Below, piece by piece: positions 23,014-31,263 of a stretch of 64,000 nucleotides of DNA. The DNA is from CAMTVQ01 sp947085255 (GTDB lineage: Bacteria > Bacteroidota > Bacteroidia > Sphingobacteriales > Sphingobacteriaceae). The DNA is taken from the NCBI GenBank assembly GCA_947085255.1, contig CAMTVQ010000005.1, positions 186,001 through 250,000 of the forward strand, in the 5' to 3' direction. The translations under genes were made by a program, and so were the position numbers. The first letter of the stretch is position 1, and the number at the start of each line of letters is the position of its first letter. The notes below the pieces were generated by a model, which was not told where the DNA came from, made no database searches, and saw only the letters and a list, made by a program, of their open reading frames with translations.

Positions 23014-23871
23014 TTATTTTTTGCTTATCCACCAGCCAAATGCACCTGCTGTAAAAAACATAATTAGGCTGTAAATAGCGGGAGGAATAGCCATTGTAGC
23101 ATTATTCAAAATAAGTGGACTACTTGCAATGGCAATGGCTAATGTGCCATTGTGTATGCCTATTTCCATGCCAATAGATATAGCTTGGCTTTTAGCTACC
23201 TTAAATAGCGTAGGAATAAAATAGCCTACAGCTAGGCTTACAATATTAAAACTAAGCGCAGCTAAACCTACTTGTTGGAAGTAGAGCGCTACTTTTTCAT
23301 GTTCTTTAAGTACAGCTGCGGCAATAATAAGCACTAAAAATATCACCGAAAGCACTTTTACCGGCTTTTCCATGCGGGTAGCAAATGCAACCGATTTGTT
23401 TTTGATAAACATACCCAGACTTACAGGAATAAGCACAATGGCGAAAACTTGTACTATCTTATCAAATTGCAGTGGGATAAACTTACCCTCACCCATAAAA
23501 TACTGCATAGAAAGATTGATAATAAGCGGAAGCGTAAATAAACTCAACACACTATTTATGGCGGTAAGCGTAATATTTAGCGCCACATCTCCTTTTGCTA
23601 AGTGACTATATAGATTAGCCGTTGCGCCACCTGGAGATGCAGCAAGCAGCATGAGTCCTACTGCCAGTTCGGGCGCTAAGCCAAAAAAATGCGCTATAAA
23701 AAAGCAAGCAAAAGGAAGTATCAGCATTTGACAACTCAGTCCAATAATAACCGCCTTTGGGTACTTTGCCACGCGGGTAAAATCGGCAATACTAAGTGAT
23801 AAGCCCAGCCCAAGCATAATAATGCCTAAAGCAAGAGGTAAAAATACGGCGGTAAGTGCGGATGCTTCCAT
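23014..23871 (-). CDS. Bile acid:sodium symporter (BASS) family transporter
   Basis: A 285-residue membrane protein with about nine hydrophobic helices. Family features: LALGIIMLGLGLSLSIADFTRVAKYPKAVIIGLSCQMLILPFACF, the re-entrant motif GLMLLAASPGGATANLYSHLAKGDVALN, and SIGMEIGIHNGTLAIAIASSPLI. In bacteria this family imports organic anions such as pantoate or keto acids together with Na+. Substrate unknown. It lies 39 bases after the M42 peptidase gene. Confidence 0.88.
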   Translation of the reverse strand: MEASALTAVFLPLALGIIMLGLGLSLSIADFTRVAKYPKAVIIGLSCQMLILPFACFFIAHFFGLAPELAVGLMLLAASPGGATANLYSHLAKGDVALNITLTAINSVLSLFTLPLIINLSMQYFMGEGKFIPLQFDKIVQVFAIVLIPVSLGMFIKNKSVAFATRMEKPVKVLSVIFLVLIIAAAVLKEHEKVALYFQQVGLAALSFNIVSLAVGYFIPTLFKVAKSQAISIGMEIGIHNGTLAIAIASSPLILNNATMAIPPAIYSLIMFFTAGAFGWWISKK

Positions 23872-23910
23872 AATTTTTTTAGAAAGAGAACAATCAAAAA
23901 CCTAATTAAA

Positions 23911-25023
23911 CTACTTGATATATTTAAAATTTTGTCCTGCTTTTATACTCAATACGGCTTCATAAATTAGGCGGATAACATTTTCTACATCATCTTTATG
24001 AATCATTTCTACCGTAGTATGCATGTAACGCAGTGGCAATGAAATAAGAGCAGAAACTACTCCGTCGCTACTGTAAGCAAAAGCATCGGTATCTGTGCCG
24101 GTACTGCGGGATGAAGCTTGACGTTGAAAAGGAATATTGTTCTTTTCTGCCGTTTCAATAATCAATTTATTCAAATTGGTTTGTACAGCAGGTGCGTAAG
24201 ATACTACTGGTCCTCTGCCACAAGCTAAATCTCCAGCTACTGATTTGGTAATCATAGGTGTACCTGTATCGTGCGTTACGTCTGTTACGATAGCTACATT
24301 AGGTTTAATTTTATGTGCAATCATTTCGGCACCACGTAAGCCAATCTCTTCTTGTACAGAGTTTACCACATATAAGCCGAAAGGCAATTTCTTTTTGTTT
24401 TCTTTTAATAAACGTGCTACTTCGGCAATCATAAAACCACCAGCACGGTTATCCATAGCTCTGCCCACATAATAACGGTCGTTTAAAATCATAAACTGAT
24501 CTTCATACGTAATTACGCAACCCACATGGATACCTAATTTTTCTACTTCTTCTTTGGTAACACAGCCACAGTCTAAAAAGATGTTTTTGGTAGAAGGAGC
24601 TTCTTCTTTACCAGGTTCGCGGGTGTGTATGGCTGGCCAACCAAATACTGCTTTTACAATGCCTTTGTCGGTATGGATATTTACCCGTTTAGAAGGAGCA
24701 ATCTGATGATCGCTACCACCATTACGTATTACGTAAATCAGCCCTTCGGCAGTAATGTAGTTTACATACCACGAAATCTCATCGGCGTGTGCTTCAATTA
24801 CTACTTTGTATTCAGCTTTTGGGTTAATAATGCCTACCGCTGTGCCGTAATTATCTACATAGGTTTCGTCTACATAAGGTTTAATATAGTCCAGCCACAC
24901 TTTCTGTCCTGCTGCCTCAAAGCCAGTAGGTGATGCGGTATTGATATAATTTTCGAAAAATTGGATTGATTTCTTGTTGGTAACCTGAACTGTTTTAGCT
25001 GCCGGTTCTTTTTTCTTAGCCAT
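23911..25023 (-). CDS. M42 family glutamyl aminopeptidase/endoglucanase-like metallopeptidase
   Basis: A 370-residue cytoplasmic di-metal aminopeptidase-type enzyme. Metal ligands are recognisable: H in VVIEAHADEISWYV, D in GRAMDNRAGGFMIAEV, the catalytic EE in NSVQEEIGLRGAEMIAHKI, D in VTDVTHDTGTP, and H in YMHTTVEMIHKDD. The N terminus starts with a lysine-rich stretch (MAKKKEPAAKTVQVTNKKS). These enzymes form tetrahedral dodecamers and trim peptides. It is the first gene of a three-gene minus-strand cluster with a TATCTTTG box upstream. Confidence 0.9.
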   Translation of the reverse strand: MAKKKEPAAKTVQVTNKKSIQFFENYINTASPTGFEAAGQKVWLDYIKPYVDETYVDNYGTAVGIINPKAEYKVVIEAHADEISWYVNYITAEGLIYVIRNGGSDHQIAPSKRVNIHTDKGIVKAVFGWPAIHTREPGKEEAPSTKNIFLDCGCVTKEEVEKLGIHVGCVITYEDQFMILNDRYYVGRAMDNRAGGFMIAEVARLLKENKKKLPFGLYVVNSVQEEIGLRGAEMIAHKIKPNVAIVTDVTHDTGTPMITKSVAGDLACGRGPVVSYAPAVQTNLNKLIIETAEKNNIPFQRQASSRSTGTDTDAFAYSSDGVVSALISLPLRYMHTTVEMIHKDDVENVIRLIYEAVLSIKAGQNFKYIK

Positions 25024-25069
25024 AATTATGAGTATCTATTGCGATGTTATACAAAAGCTGGCAAAGTAT

Positions 25070-25077
25070 CAAAGATA
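25070..25077 (-). promoter_or_regulatory. -7 promoter element of the M42-BASS-SprT operon
   Basis: Minus strand reads TATCTTTG, 46 bases upstream of the M42 start. No clean -33 TTG is seen. The rest of the 195-bp divergent gap (25024-25218) is A/T-rich with no other feature I can support. Confidence 0.5.
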
Positions 25078-25218
25078 TTTGCAAATAACTTGCTGTTAGG
25101 TAAAAGAGAGATTAGAACGGCTCTCTAAATAGTTATTGTAATATTATTATTACTTAAAAAAGAAAGAGGGGGATATTGTTTCTGTTACTTTTAGGAAATT
25201 TTACAAAAACTAATTACT

Positions 25219-26319
25219 ATGAAATCAAATTTTACAAGAGCAACATTACTGCGGAGCCTATTTTTTTTGTTTTTAGTACTACTAGCAACTAAAACAAATG
25301 CCCAATTTCAAGACCCACAAACCTATCAACTGAGCTTCGGTATCAGTACTTACCAGCCCTTAGCACCTACCGATAGCTTACTGAATAGAATGGATGGCAA
25401 ACCCTGTATTAATTGCAAAGGCGACTTTTGGAGCGATGATGAAAATGATACTTCAATTCATGTTCCTCCATTTAATTTATATGACTTTGATATCCATTTA
25501 TACTCCCAAACCTACAAAGTCAAGGAGTTTCCTATTGCTGCGAATTATAGCGGAGACGTATGGTTTAAAGATGATATTGATCCATTTAAAAATGACGGTT
25601 ATTCCAGAATTGCATTTCATTTTCAACCGCTAAAAGATAGGGGTACTAAAGATAATTCGGTATCGCCTGTACGTAAAAAAATAGAGGGAATAAAACCCAA
25701 CCGAATACTAAAACTAGAATACAGAAATGCAGGCTTTGTAGCAGATGAAACGAATTTGGATTCTATTAATATTCAGTTGTGGTATATAGAGGCCGATAGC
25801 AGTGTAGAAATGCATTGGGGCAAATGTTCGGTAAAAAATCAAGCATTGTCGTCTGAAAATGAAGGCAAAGATCGTTTTTTTGCTTCCTTTATGATCAGAG
25901 AACCGGATTCGCGCTCTACAACCGAATTTTATGAGTTTTTAAGACCGGGAGGGAGTGTAGATAGTTTATATGCAATTACCAGTGATAGAGTAATTCCTTT
26001 TAGATTTGAGGGCGTTCCGTATGATGGGCAGTATTTTCGGTTTTCGCGTAAAAAAGCAACCGCAGGTATTGGCAATAAGCAACTATTAGCTGCTGAGGTA
26101 TTTCCTAATCCAAGTACCGGTTTTATCTATGTTAGAGGCATTAACCATCAGCAAGCAAGCACTGTAAAAATGTATAATTTGGTGGGGCAGTTGGTGTTGA
26201 GCCAAACCCTTGCTCCTTTAGAAGACGTAGTAGATGTACGTTCATTAAACAAAGGAATGTATGTGCTGCATATCGAACAAAATAATAAACAGTACACTAC
26301 TAAAATAATTAAGCAATAA
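25219..26319 (+). CDS. Secreted protein with T9SS C-terminal sorting domain
   Basis: A 366-residue exported protein: signal peptide about residues 1-29 (RSLFFLFLVLLATKTNA), a central region of about 250 residues that I do not recognise, and a T9SS type A domain from about residue 294 (LLAAEVFPNPSTGFIYVRG...TVKMYNLVGQLVLSQ...GMYVLHIEQNNKQYTTKIIKQ). Cysteines in CINCKGDF (about residues 58-65) and CSVKN may pair. Rich in Asp/Tyr and beta-prone segments. Probably cell-surface or secreted; specific role unknown. A strong hairpin follows the stop. Confidence 0.82.
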   Translation: MKSNFTRATLLRSLFFLFLVLLATKTNAQFQDPQTYQLSFGISTYQPLAPTDSLLNRMDGKPCINCKGDFWSDDENDTSIHVPPFNLYDFDIHLYSQTYKVKEFPIAANYSGDVWFKDDIDPFKNDGYSRIAFHFQPLKDRGTKDNSVSPVRKKIEGIKPNRILKLEYRNAGFVADETNLDSINIQLWYIEADSSVEMHWGKCSVKNQALSSENEGKDRFFASFMIREPDSRSTTEFYEFLRPGGSVDSLYAITSDRVIPFRFEGVPYDGQYFRFSRKKATAGIGNKQLLAAEVFPNPSTGFIYVRGINHQQASTVKMYNLVGQLVLSQTLAPLEDVVDVRSLNKGMYVLHIEQNNKQYTTKIIKQ

Positions 26320-26334
26320 ATTATTTACTTCATA

Positions 26335-26375
26335 AATACAGAAGCCATCCGCTTGTAGCTGATGGCTTCTGTATT
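26335..26375 (+). terminator. Terminator-like inverted repeat after the T9SS gene
   Basis: AATACAGAAGCCATC and GATGGCTTCTGTATT are perfect 15-base arms around an 11-base loop, 15 bases after the stop. No T run follows on the plus strand, so it may also be an mRNA 3' stabiliser. The next 114 bases (26376-26489) include GGGATGCTTCACTACCG, which resembles dispersed intergenic repeats. Confidence 0.65.
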
Positions 26376-26489
26376 ACGAAAAGGTTGGGATGCTTCACTA
26401 CCGCCTACGCTTAGCAGGACAAGGCGATGGAGGAAGATATTAATAATTCAGCATGTTGCTGCCCATCAACCTAAAACACTCCAAACCCT

Positions 26490-27410
26490 TTACCGTACCG
26501 ATGAACGGTTGCTTTTGTCTTTGCGATATACTTGAAATACACGCGAAATATTAAAGCCAAATCTAAATTCACCTTTCAACCAATCTGATTTAGTTTCGGG
26601 GATAAAGTTGTTTTCGATAATTCCACCTGAGTTGGTAAAGTTTAAAGAAAACACGTGTCCTCCAGTTTCAATCTCAAAACCTAAGCCCAATGGAGGGTGG
26701 TAGGCGGGATTATTTTTACGAAAGTTAGATTGTATGTAATAGTAATCAGCAACTAAGGCAAATCGCGAAGTAACTTTGCATCTACCGGCTACGCCTAAGG
26801 CGTAAATATCATTCTCATCTTTAAAATTGCTTACATAATTGCGGTGTAATAAAGTAGGTAATAAGGCAACCGAAATATTTTTCGAAAATTTACGGGTAAT
26901 AATTGCCTGATACACATAAGAAAAACGGCGCGTCATTTCTTTCTTCAGTTCGGCATCGATGCTGGTATTAGCGGCACTACTTGCAAAAAGGGTTACCGAA
27001 ACAGGCATTTTATTGTCGGTAGTTTGGCGTAAGGCGCGGTATTTTACTAAACCGTCTACTGTTTGTCCAAACTTGCTACGCCCAATACCAATGGTTACTC
27101 TGTTGGTAATACCGTATTCAAATGCAGTACGTATGTCTGATGAATTATCGAATCCGTAAAAGGTTTGTATACCACCTGCGGCACCGCCGATATCGCTAAA
27201 ACGATGGGTTACTCTAAAGTCTAATCCGTATTGCGAAACAGTTTCATTGCTTTGCGACAAAATGATGCGTGTGGTTTTAAACGTAGCACCTACAAATTCT
27301 TTGGTGGGCGTAGCCTCTGCCGAAAGTTCGTTGAGTAAATCTTCGGGGTTTTGTGCAGTTGCTACCAGAGTTGTAAGCATTACTACAGCTGTTGTAAATA
27401 ATTTGTACAT
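26490..27410 (-). CDS. DUF5777 family outer-membrane beta-barrel-like protein
   Basis: A 306-residue exported protein (signal MYKLFTTAVVMLTTLVATAQ). It carries the DUF5777 pattern: FVGATFKTTRIILSQSNETV, LDFRVTHRFSDIG, FYGFDNSSDIRTAFEYGITNRVTIGIGRS, LVKYRALRQ and the terminal GLGFEIETGGHVFSLNFTNS. Alternating hydrophobic beta strands suggest an outer-membrane barrel. In Bacteroidota it is commonly next to cytochrome- or YceI-type proteins, suggesting a redox-related envelope role (association only). It follows the cytochrome-like lipoprotein gene by 3 bases, clearly one operon. Confidence 0.82.
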   Translation of the reverse strand: MYKLFTTAVVMLTTLVATAQNPEDLLNELSAEATPTKEFVGATFKTTRIILSQSNETVSQYGLDFRVTHRFSDIGGAAGGIQTFYGFDNSSDIRTAFEYGITNRVTIGIGRSKFGQTVDGLVKYRALRQTTDNKMPVSVTLFASSAANTSIDAELKKEMTRRFSYVYQAIITRKFSKNISVALLPTLLHRNYVSNFKDENDIYALGVAGRCKVTSRFALVADYYYIQSNFRKNNPAYHPPLGLGFEIETGGHVFSLNFTNSGGIIENNFIPETKSDWLKGEFRFGFNISRVFQVYRKDKSNRSSVR

Positions 27411-27413
27411 AAA

Positions 27414-27797
27414 TTAGTTGTTTAGTCTGCCTTGGTTTATCCAAGCTTCAATAGTATCTATTTCTGCTTGTGGAATTTTTGGGTTATTGAATGGCATTGG
27501 CGTAGATCCACTGGTTTGATTAATAGCTGATTTTATTTTATCACCAGAATAAATGTTAAAGCCTTGGAATGTAGTAAAGTCTCTATCACATAAATTTGAC
27601 GACTCATGGCAGCAATTATCACTGTTTTGACCTACATAGCAGCGCAATTCGATAATTCGTTTTACCGATTTATTAAAAGAGATGGTATCGGGAGGTAAAG
27701 GAGTTTTAATAAGTTCTTCAGCTTTATCATAGGTACAAGATGGGATAAAGAAACCTAGAGCAATAAAAAGAAAAATAAGAGATAGCGCTTTGTTCAT
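27414..27797 (-). CDS. Cytochrome c-like lipoprotein with an atypical heme-binding motif
   Basis: A 127-residue lipoprotein (lipobox cysteine C21 in FFIPSC). The domain resembles the single-heme cytochrome-like proteins that accompany DUF5777: FNKSVKRIIELRC, YSGDKIKSAINQTSGSTPMPFNNPKIPQAEIDTIEAWINQG, with M101 in the TPMP turn as the likely distal ligand. The expected CxxCH is stretched: C53 is separated from C63-H64 by nine residues, with an extra C62 and a C70. Whether heme c can attach is uncertain. It is cotranscribed with the DUF5777 barrel. Confidence 0.65.
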   Translation of the reverse strand: MNKALSLIFLFIALGFFIPSCTYDKAEELIKTPLPPDTISFNKSVKRIIELRCYVGQNSDNCCHESSNLCDRDFTTFQGFNIYSGDKIKSAINQTSGSTPMPFNNPKIPQAEIDTIEAWINQGRLNN

Positions 27798-27870
27798 GTT
27801 TTAGTTTTGTTGAGTTACGGATTATGGTGCAAACAAGATGTTAATGTAATAGTTTTAGTAAAATTGCAGC

Positions 27871-29166
27871 ATGTTGCTTATTTATACCGATTCAAATTCT
27901 CCACGGGTACTATATAGCGTGAGCTTGTTTTTTACAACGCTACAAAAAACTGCGTATAAATTTACCCAAAGTAAAGAAGAATTTTTGGTGTATGCAGGTG
28001 CAAAATGTAGTTATAGTGCTGAACCTATAGCTGATGAATTACATTTCACCGCTTCAGGATTTTTAAACGAGCAAACTATTTGCCCTCAGCAACTAAACTT
28101 GGTGGATTACAATGGGTATACCGTTCCTTTTAAAGTGGAGGCATCGGTTTTGCCCTTTGATGTATTTGCAGCTGCTTTTTATTTGGTAAGCAGATACGAA
28201 GAATACTTACCTTTTGAGGCAGATACTCACGGTAGATTTGCAGCAGAAAATAGCTTTGCGTATCAATATCAATTTTTGGCTGTTCCGGTTATAAATGTTT
28301 GGGCAATGGAAGTGAAGAAAATGCTTTTGGCGCAGTTCCCCGCATTGGGTTTTGAAGAAAATAGGTATTCATTTCATCCCACTTTTGATATTGACCAGGC
28401 ATTTTTAATTAAAGGAAAATCAATAAAACTAAAACTTAGAGTATTAATTGCTGCAGCGTTGAAAGGACAGTTGGCAGATTTTGTGACTAAAGTATCCGTT
28501 TTATTAGGTCGTAAAAAAGACCCCTTTGATGTGTATGATGCTATTTACAACATTCATCAACAACAGGATTTAACCGTGTTTTTTCTTATGGGCGATTACG
28601 GAGGCAACGATATAAGCTTGTCTTATAAAAGCCAGCCATTTAAAAAGATAATACAAGCTGTAGGCAATCGCGCCAAAGTAGGTATTCATCCATCATTACT
28701 ATCCAATAAAAACAACCGGTTGGTAGCAGAGGAAAAAAACAAGCTTTCTAATATAGTAGGTAAAGAAATAACACATAGTCGTCAACATTACCTTTGTATG
28801 TCTTTTCCCGCTACCTATCGTCAACTATTGGCCGTTGGTATTACCAGTGAATATAGCATGGGATATGCTTCGCAAGTGGGCTTTAGGGCATCTATCGCCA
28901 ACCCTTTTTACTGGTACGATTTGCAGGCAGAAAAAACAACCGATTTAGTGGTACATCCTTTTGCAGTAATGGATCAAACATTGCGGCAATATTTAAAGTG
29001 TAGTCCCATGCAGGGTTTACAAATATGTAAGAACCTAATTAACGAGGTAAAAATGGTGCAGGGAGATTTCTGTACACTGTGGCACAACGAAAGTATGAGT
29101 AATAGGAATCAATGGGAGGGTTGGCGCAGGATGTATGAAGAATTAGTAAATATTGCAAGAGAATAA
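27871..29166 (+). CDS. Polysaccharide deacetylase-like protein
   Basis: A 431-residue protein without a signal peptide. The N-terminal about 150 residues match the extra domain found before NodB-like domains in Bacteroidota (YDGYTVPFKVE-type block here VDYNGYTVPFKVE, AAAFYLVSRYEEYLPFEADTHGRF). The C-terminal half is NodB-like: FHPTFDIDQAF (about 168) in place of the TFDDG motif, and KVGIHPS (about 270) in place of the HxS/TxxH motif. The metal site is therefore not canonical. It may be a carbohydrate or other amidohydrolase. It starts the group with upp, a YjjG-type nucleotidase and DinB. Confidence 0.72.
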   Translation: MLLIYTDSNSPRVLYSVSLFFTTLQKTAYKFTQSKEEFLVYAGAKCSYSAEPIADELHFTASGFLNEQTICPQQLNLVDYNGYTVPFKVEASVLPFDVFAAAFYLVSRYEEYLPFEADTHGRFAAENSFAYQYQFLAVPVINVWAMEVKKMLLAQFPALGFEENRYSFHPTFDIDQAFLIKGKSIKLKLRVLIAAALKGQLADFVTKVSVLLGRKKDPFDVYDAIYNIHQQQDLTVFFLMGDYGGNDISLSYKSQPFKKIIQAVGNRAKVGIHPSLLSNKNNRLVAEEKNKLSNIVGKEITHSRQHYLCMSFPATYRQLLAVGITSEYSMGYASQVGFRASIANPFYWYDLQAEKTTDLVVHPFAVMDQTLRQYLKCSPMQGLQICKNLINEVKMVQGDFCTLWHNESMSNRNQWEGWRRMYEELVNIARE

Positions 29167-29171
29167 TTCCC

Positions 29172-29179
29172 TACCTTAG
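29172..29179 (+). promoter_or_regulatory. Candidate -7 element 4 bases before upp
   Basis: TACCTTAG differs at one position from TAnnTTTG and ends exactly 4 bases before the upp ATG. If active, the transcript would begin at or very near the start codon. Confidence 0.35.
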
Positions 29180-29183
29180 CTAC

Positions 29184-29828
29184 ATGACTACTATCCTTTC
29201 AAAAGGTAACTCCATTTTCAGCCAGTTCTTGGCTGAGTTGCGTGATGCAAAAATTCAACAAGACCGTGCCCGGTTTAGAAATAATATGGAACGTTGTGGC
29301 GAGATTTTCGCGTATGAAATAAGCAAGCAATTGCCCTTTAAGCAGCAAGAAATCGTTACTTCTTTAGGTACTGTTCAAAGTGCAGTATTGGCACAGCAAC
29401 CTGTATTGGCTACTATTTTGCGTGCAGGATTGCCCCTGCATCAAGGCTTACTCAATAGTTTTGAGCAAGCAGACTGTGCCTACATAGCGGCATATCGCAA
29501 AGCAAAAAAGAACGGCACGTTTGTAATTGAAATGAATTACGTATCGGTGCCTGATTTAGAAAAAAAGACGGTTATTTTATCTGATCCCATGCTGGCAACT
29601 GGTCAGTCGATGGTGCTTTGTGCCAAAGAATTAATGAGCAGAGGAGCTGCCCCCGATTTGCATATTGTAGCTGTAATTGCCAGTACCGAAGGTTTGGCTT
29701 TTGTGAAAAGAAATTTACCAAAAGCGCATATATGGGTAGGTGCTGTAGATGAAGAGCTAACCACTCAAGCATTTATTGTACCTGGCTTAGGCGATGCAGG
29801 AGATTTAGCCTTTGGCGTAAAAGCATAA
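29184..29828 (+). CDS. upp: Uracil phosphoribosyltransferase
   Basis: A 214-residue salvage enzyme: uracil + PRPP to UMP + PPi. Features: RNNMERCGEIFAYEISKQLPF, TILRAGLPLHQGLLNSFEQADCAYIAAYRK, the PRPP-binding loop VILSDPMLATGQSMVLCAKEL, and the C-terminal uracil site VPGLGDAGDLAFGV. Length is normal. The stop abuts the start of the next gene, a YjjG-type nucleotidase, so the two form one salvage and cleanup unit. Confidence 0.95.
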   Translation: MTTILSKGNSIFSQFLAELRDAKIQQDRARFRNNMERCGEIFAYEISKQLPFKQQEIVTSLGTVQSAVLAQQPVLATILRAGLPLHQGLLNSFEQADCAYIAAYRKAKKNGTFVIEMNYVSVPDLEKKTVILSDPMLATGQSMVLCAKELMSRGAAPDLHIVAVIASTEGLAFVKRNLPKAHIWVGAVDEELTTQAFIVPGLGDAGDLAFGVKA

Positions 29829-30530
29829 ATGGAAGGTAAAAAATACACGCATCTTTTTTTCGATTTAGACCATACGCTTTGGGATTTTGATAGCAACGCC
29901 CGCGAAACGTTGGTGGAGCTGTATCATCACTACAAGTTAGCAGAAATTGGGCTGCATAATCCGGATGTGTTTATTGATACCTATACCAAAAACAACCATT
30001 TGCTGTGGGCGCAATACCATACCGGGAAAATCACCAAAGAGCAACTGCGAGAAACTCGTTTTAAACAAACATTTTTGCAACTAGGTGTAGCTCCAGAGTT
30101 ATTGCCACACCAATTTGAAGAAGATTATGTAACGCTGTGCCCCACTAAAAAAAATCTCTTCCCCAGAACGATTGAGGTCTTAGATTATCTTTCTGCAAAA
30201 TATACGCTGCATATTATTACTAATGGATTTCACGAAAGTTCTATACTCAAAATGTATGGATCAGGCTTAAAACCTTATTTTGCTACTGTTACCTGTTCGG
30301 AGTTGGTGGGTAGTAATAAACCCGACCCACATATTTTTGAAACAGCTCTTGCGGAGGCAAATGCCCAAAAGCAAGAAAGTATTATGATTGGTGATAGCTT
30401 GGAGGCTGATATAGCCGGTGCTATTGCTTTCGGCATAGATTGTATTTACTTTAACCCAGCAAAAAACGAACACAAATACCCTGTTACTAACGAAATTTAC
30501 GAGCTTTACACGCTAACAAACTTATTATGA
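29829..30530 (+). CDS. HAD-superfamily noncanonical pyrimidine nucleotidase (YjjG family)
   Basis: A 233-residue phosphatase. All four HAD motifs are visible: I FFDLDHTLWDF (nucleophile and acid/base aspartates), II IITNGF, III GSNKPDPHIFE, IV MIGDSLEADIAGA. The DHTLWDFDSNARETL start is the YjjG signature. YjjG removes phosphate from noncanonical pyrimidine nucleotides and UMP/dUMP. Its start follows the upp stop with no gap and its end overlaps dinB-like start by 4 bases. Confidence 0.92.
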   Translation: MEGKKYTHLFFDLDHTLWDFDSNARETLVELYHHYKLAEIGLHNPDVFIDTYTKNNHLLWAQYHTGKITKEQLRETRFKQTFLQLGVAPELLPHQFEEDYVTLCPTKKNLFPRTIEVLDYLSAKYTLHIITNGFHESSILKMYGSGLKPYFATVTCSELVGSNKPDPHIFETALAEANAQKQESIMIGDSLEADIAGAIAFGIDCIYFNPAKNEHKYPVTNEIYELYTLTNLL

Positions 30531-31048
30531 GTATTACCAATAATTACCTAAGCCTTAAAAAAGCCATGCAGCAATATCAGGCTAGGCTGGTAGATTTTAC
30601 AGACGAAGAATTTGTAAAAAATCCAGTGGAAGGGGCATGGAGCAATGCAGAAGTATACGCACATATTACTTCAGCTAATTTACTTTCATTGCGTGCGGCA
30701 ATAAAAGCAGCACAGGGTAAGGCCGAAGAAATAGCTGCACGAGTAGATTGGAGAGTAGCTGTTATCTTGTTTTTGGGCCGCTTGCCACGAGGCAGAAAAT
30801 TACCCAAATCATTGGCCGATACTATTGTGAAAATAACCAAGGAAGAAGCAGCAGAACGTATACAGAAGGTGTTGGAAACATTGGATGAATTGTATGTATT
30901 GCTACCCGAGGCTTCTTCTACCCAAAAAGCAAAGCATCCACGTTTGGGCTACTTAAATGCGGCACAGTGGCTACGTTTTATGGAAATTCACAGCTTTCAT
31001 CACCTCAAGCAATTGGATAGAATTAAGCTGGCATTGATAGCAAAGTAG
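30527..31048 (+). CDS. DinB family protein (putative metal-dependent hydrolase/thiol transferase)
   Basis: A 173-residue four-helix-bundle protein. DinB features: the WSNAEVYAHITSAN block with the first His, and MEIHSFHHLKQLDRIKL with the C-terminal His pair. Helices are amphipathic and no signal peptide is present. In bacillithiol-using bacteria some DinB proteins are bacillithiol S-transferases (BstA), and this window has bshA (inference). It overlaps the nucleotidase gene by 4 bases (ATGA). Confidence 0.82.
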   Translation: MSITNNYLSLKKAMQQYQARLVDFTDEEFVKNPVEGAWSNAEVYAHITSANLLSLRAAIKAAQGKAEEIAARVDWRVAVILFLGRLPRGRKLPKSLADTIVKITKEEAAERIQKVLETLDELYVLLPEASSTQKAKHPRLGYLNAAQWLRFMEIHSFHHLKQLDRIKLALIAK

Positions 31049-31139
31049 TAGAATTGCATCATTTTTTGATAAACTTAACATAGGGTTAACACAGGTGTAA
31101 TCTAACTTGCTGATATTTGCAGGATTAAGTTTTATCACT

Positions 31140-31241
31140 ATGGAGTTTTTACCTGGATTAGTTCTTGCAATAATGTTATTAGGCGTAGTTGCTTATTACT
31201 TTAGTCCCTTCGATTTATCGATAGAAGAAGAGGAAGACTAA
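31140..31241 (+). CDS. 33-residue putative membrane microprotein
   Basis: An ORF from ATG 31140 to TAA 31241: one hydrophobic helix (LPGLVLAIMLLGVVAYYF), then an acidic tail SIEEEED. It sits alone in the 215-bp gap after the DinB gene. A -7-like GATATTTG is near 31113. The single-span helix with a charged tail and the codon use look like a real small membrane protein, but no homology can be claimed. It could be a respiratory-complex or envelope accessory subunit. Confidence 0.5.
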   Translation: MEFLPGLVLAIMLLGVVAYYFSPFDLSIEEEED

Positions 31242-31263
31242 CGGTCTTTTACCTTTTTTATAA

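Noticed and set aside
26376..26489. Possible copy of the CATGCTGAA repeat family
   Set aside because: Only GGGATGCTTCACTACCG and a few words look similar; there is not enough identity with the 10.4-kb cluster to call it a repeat copy.
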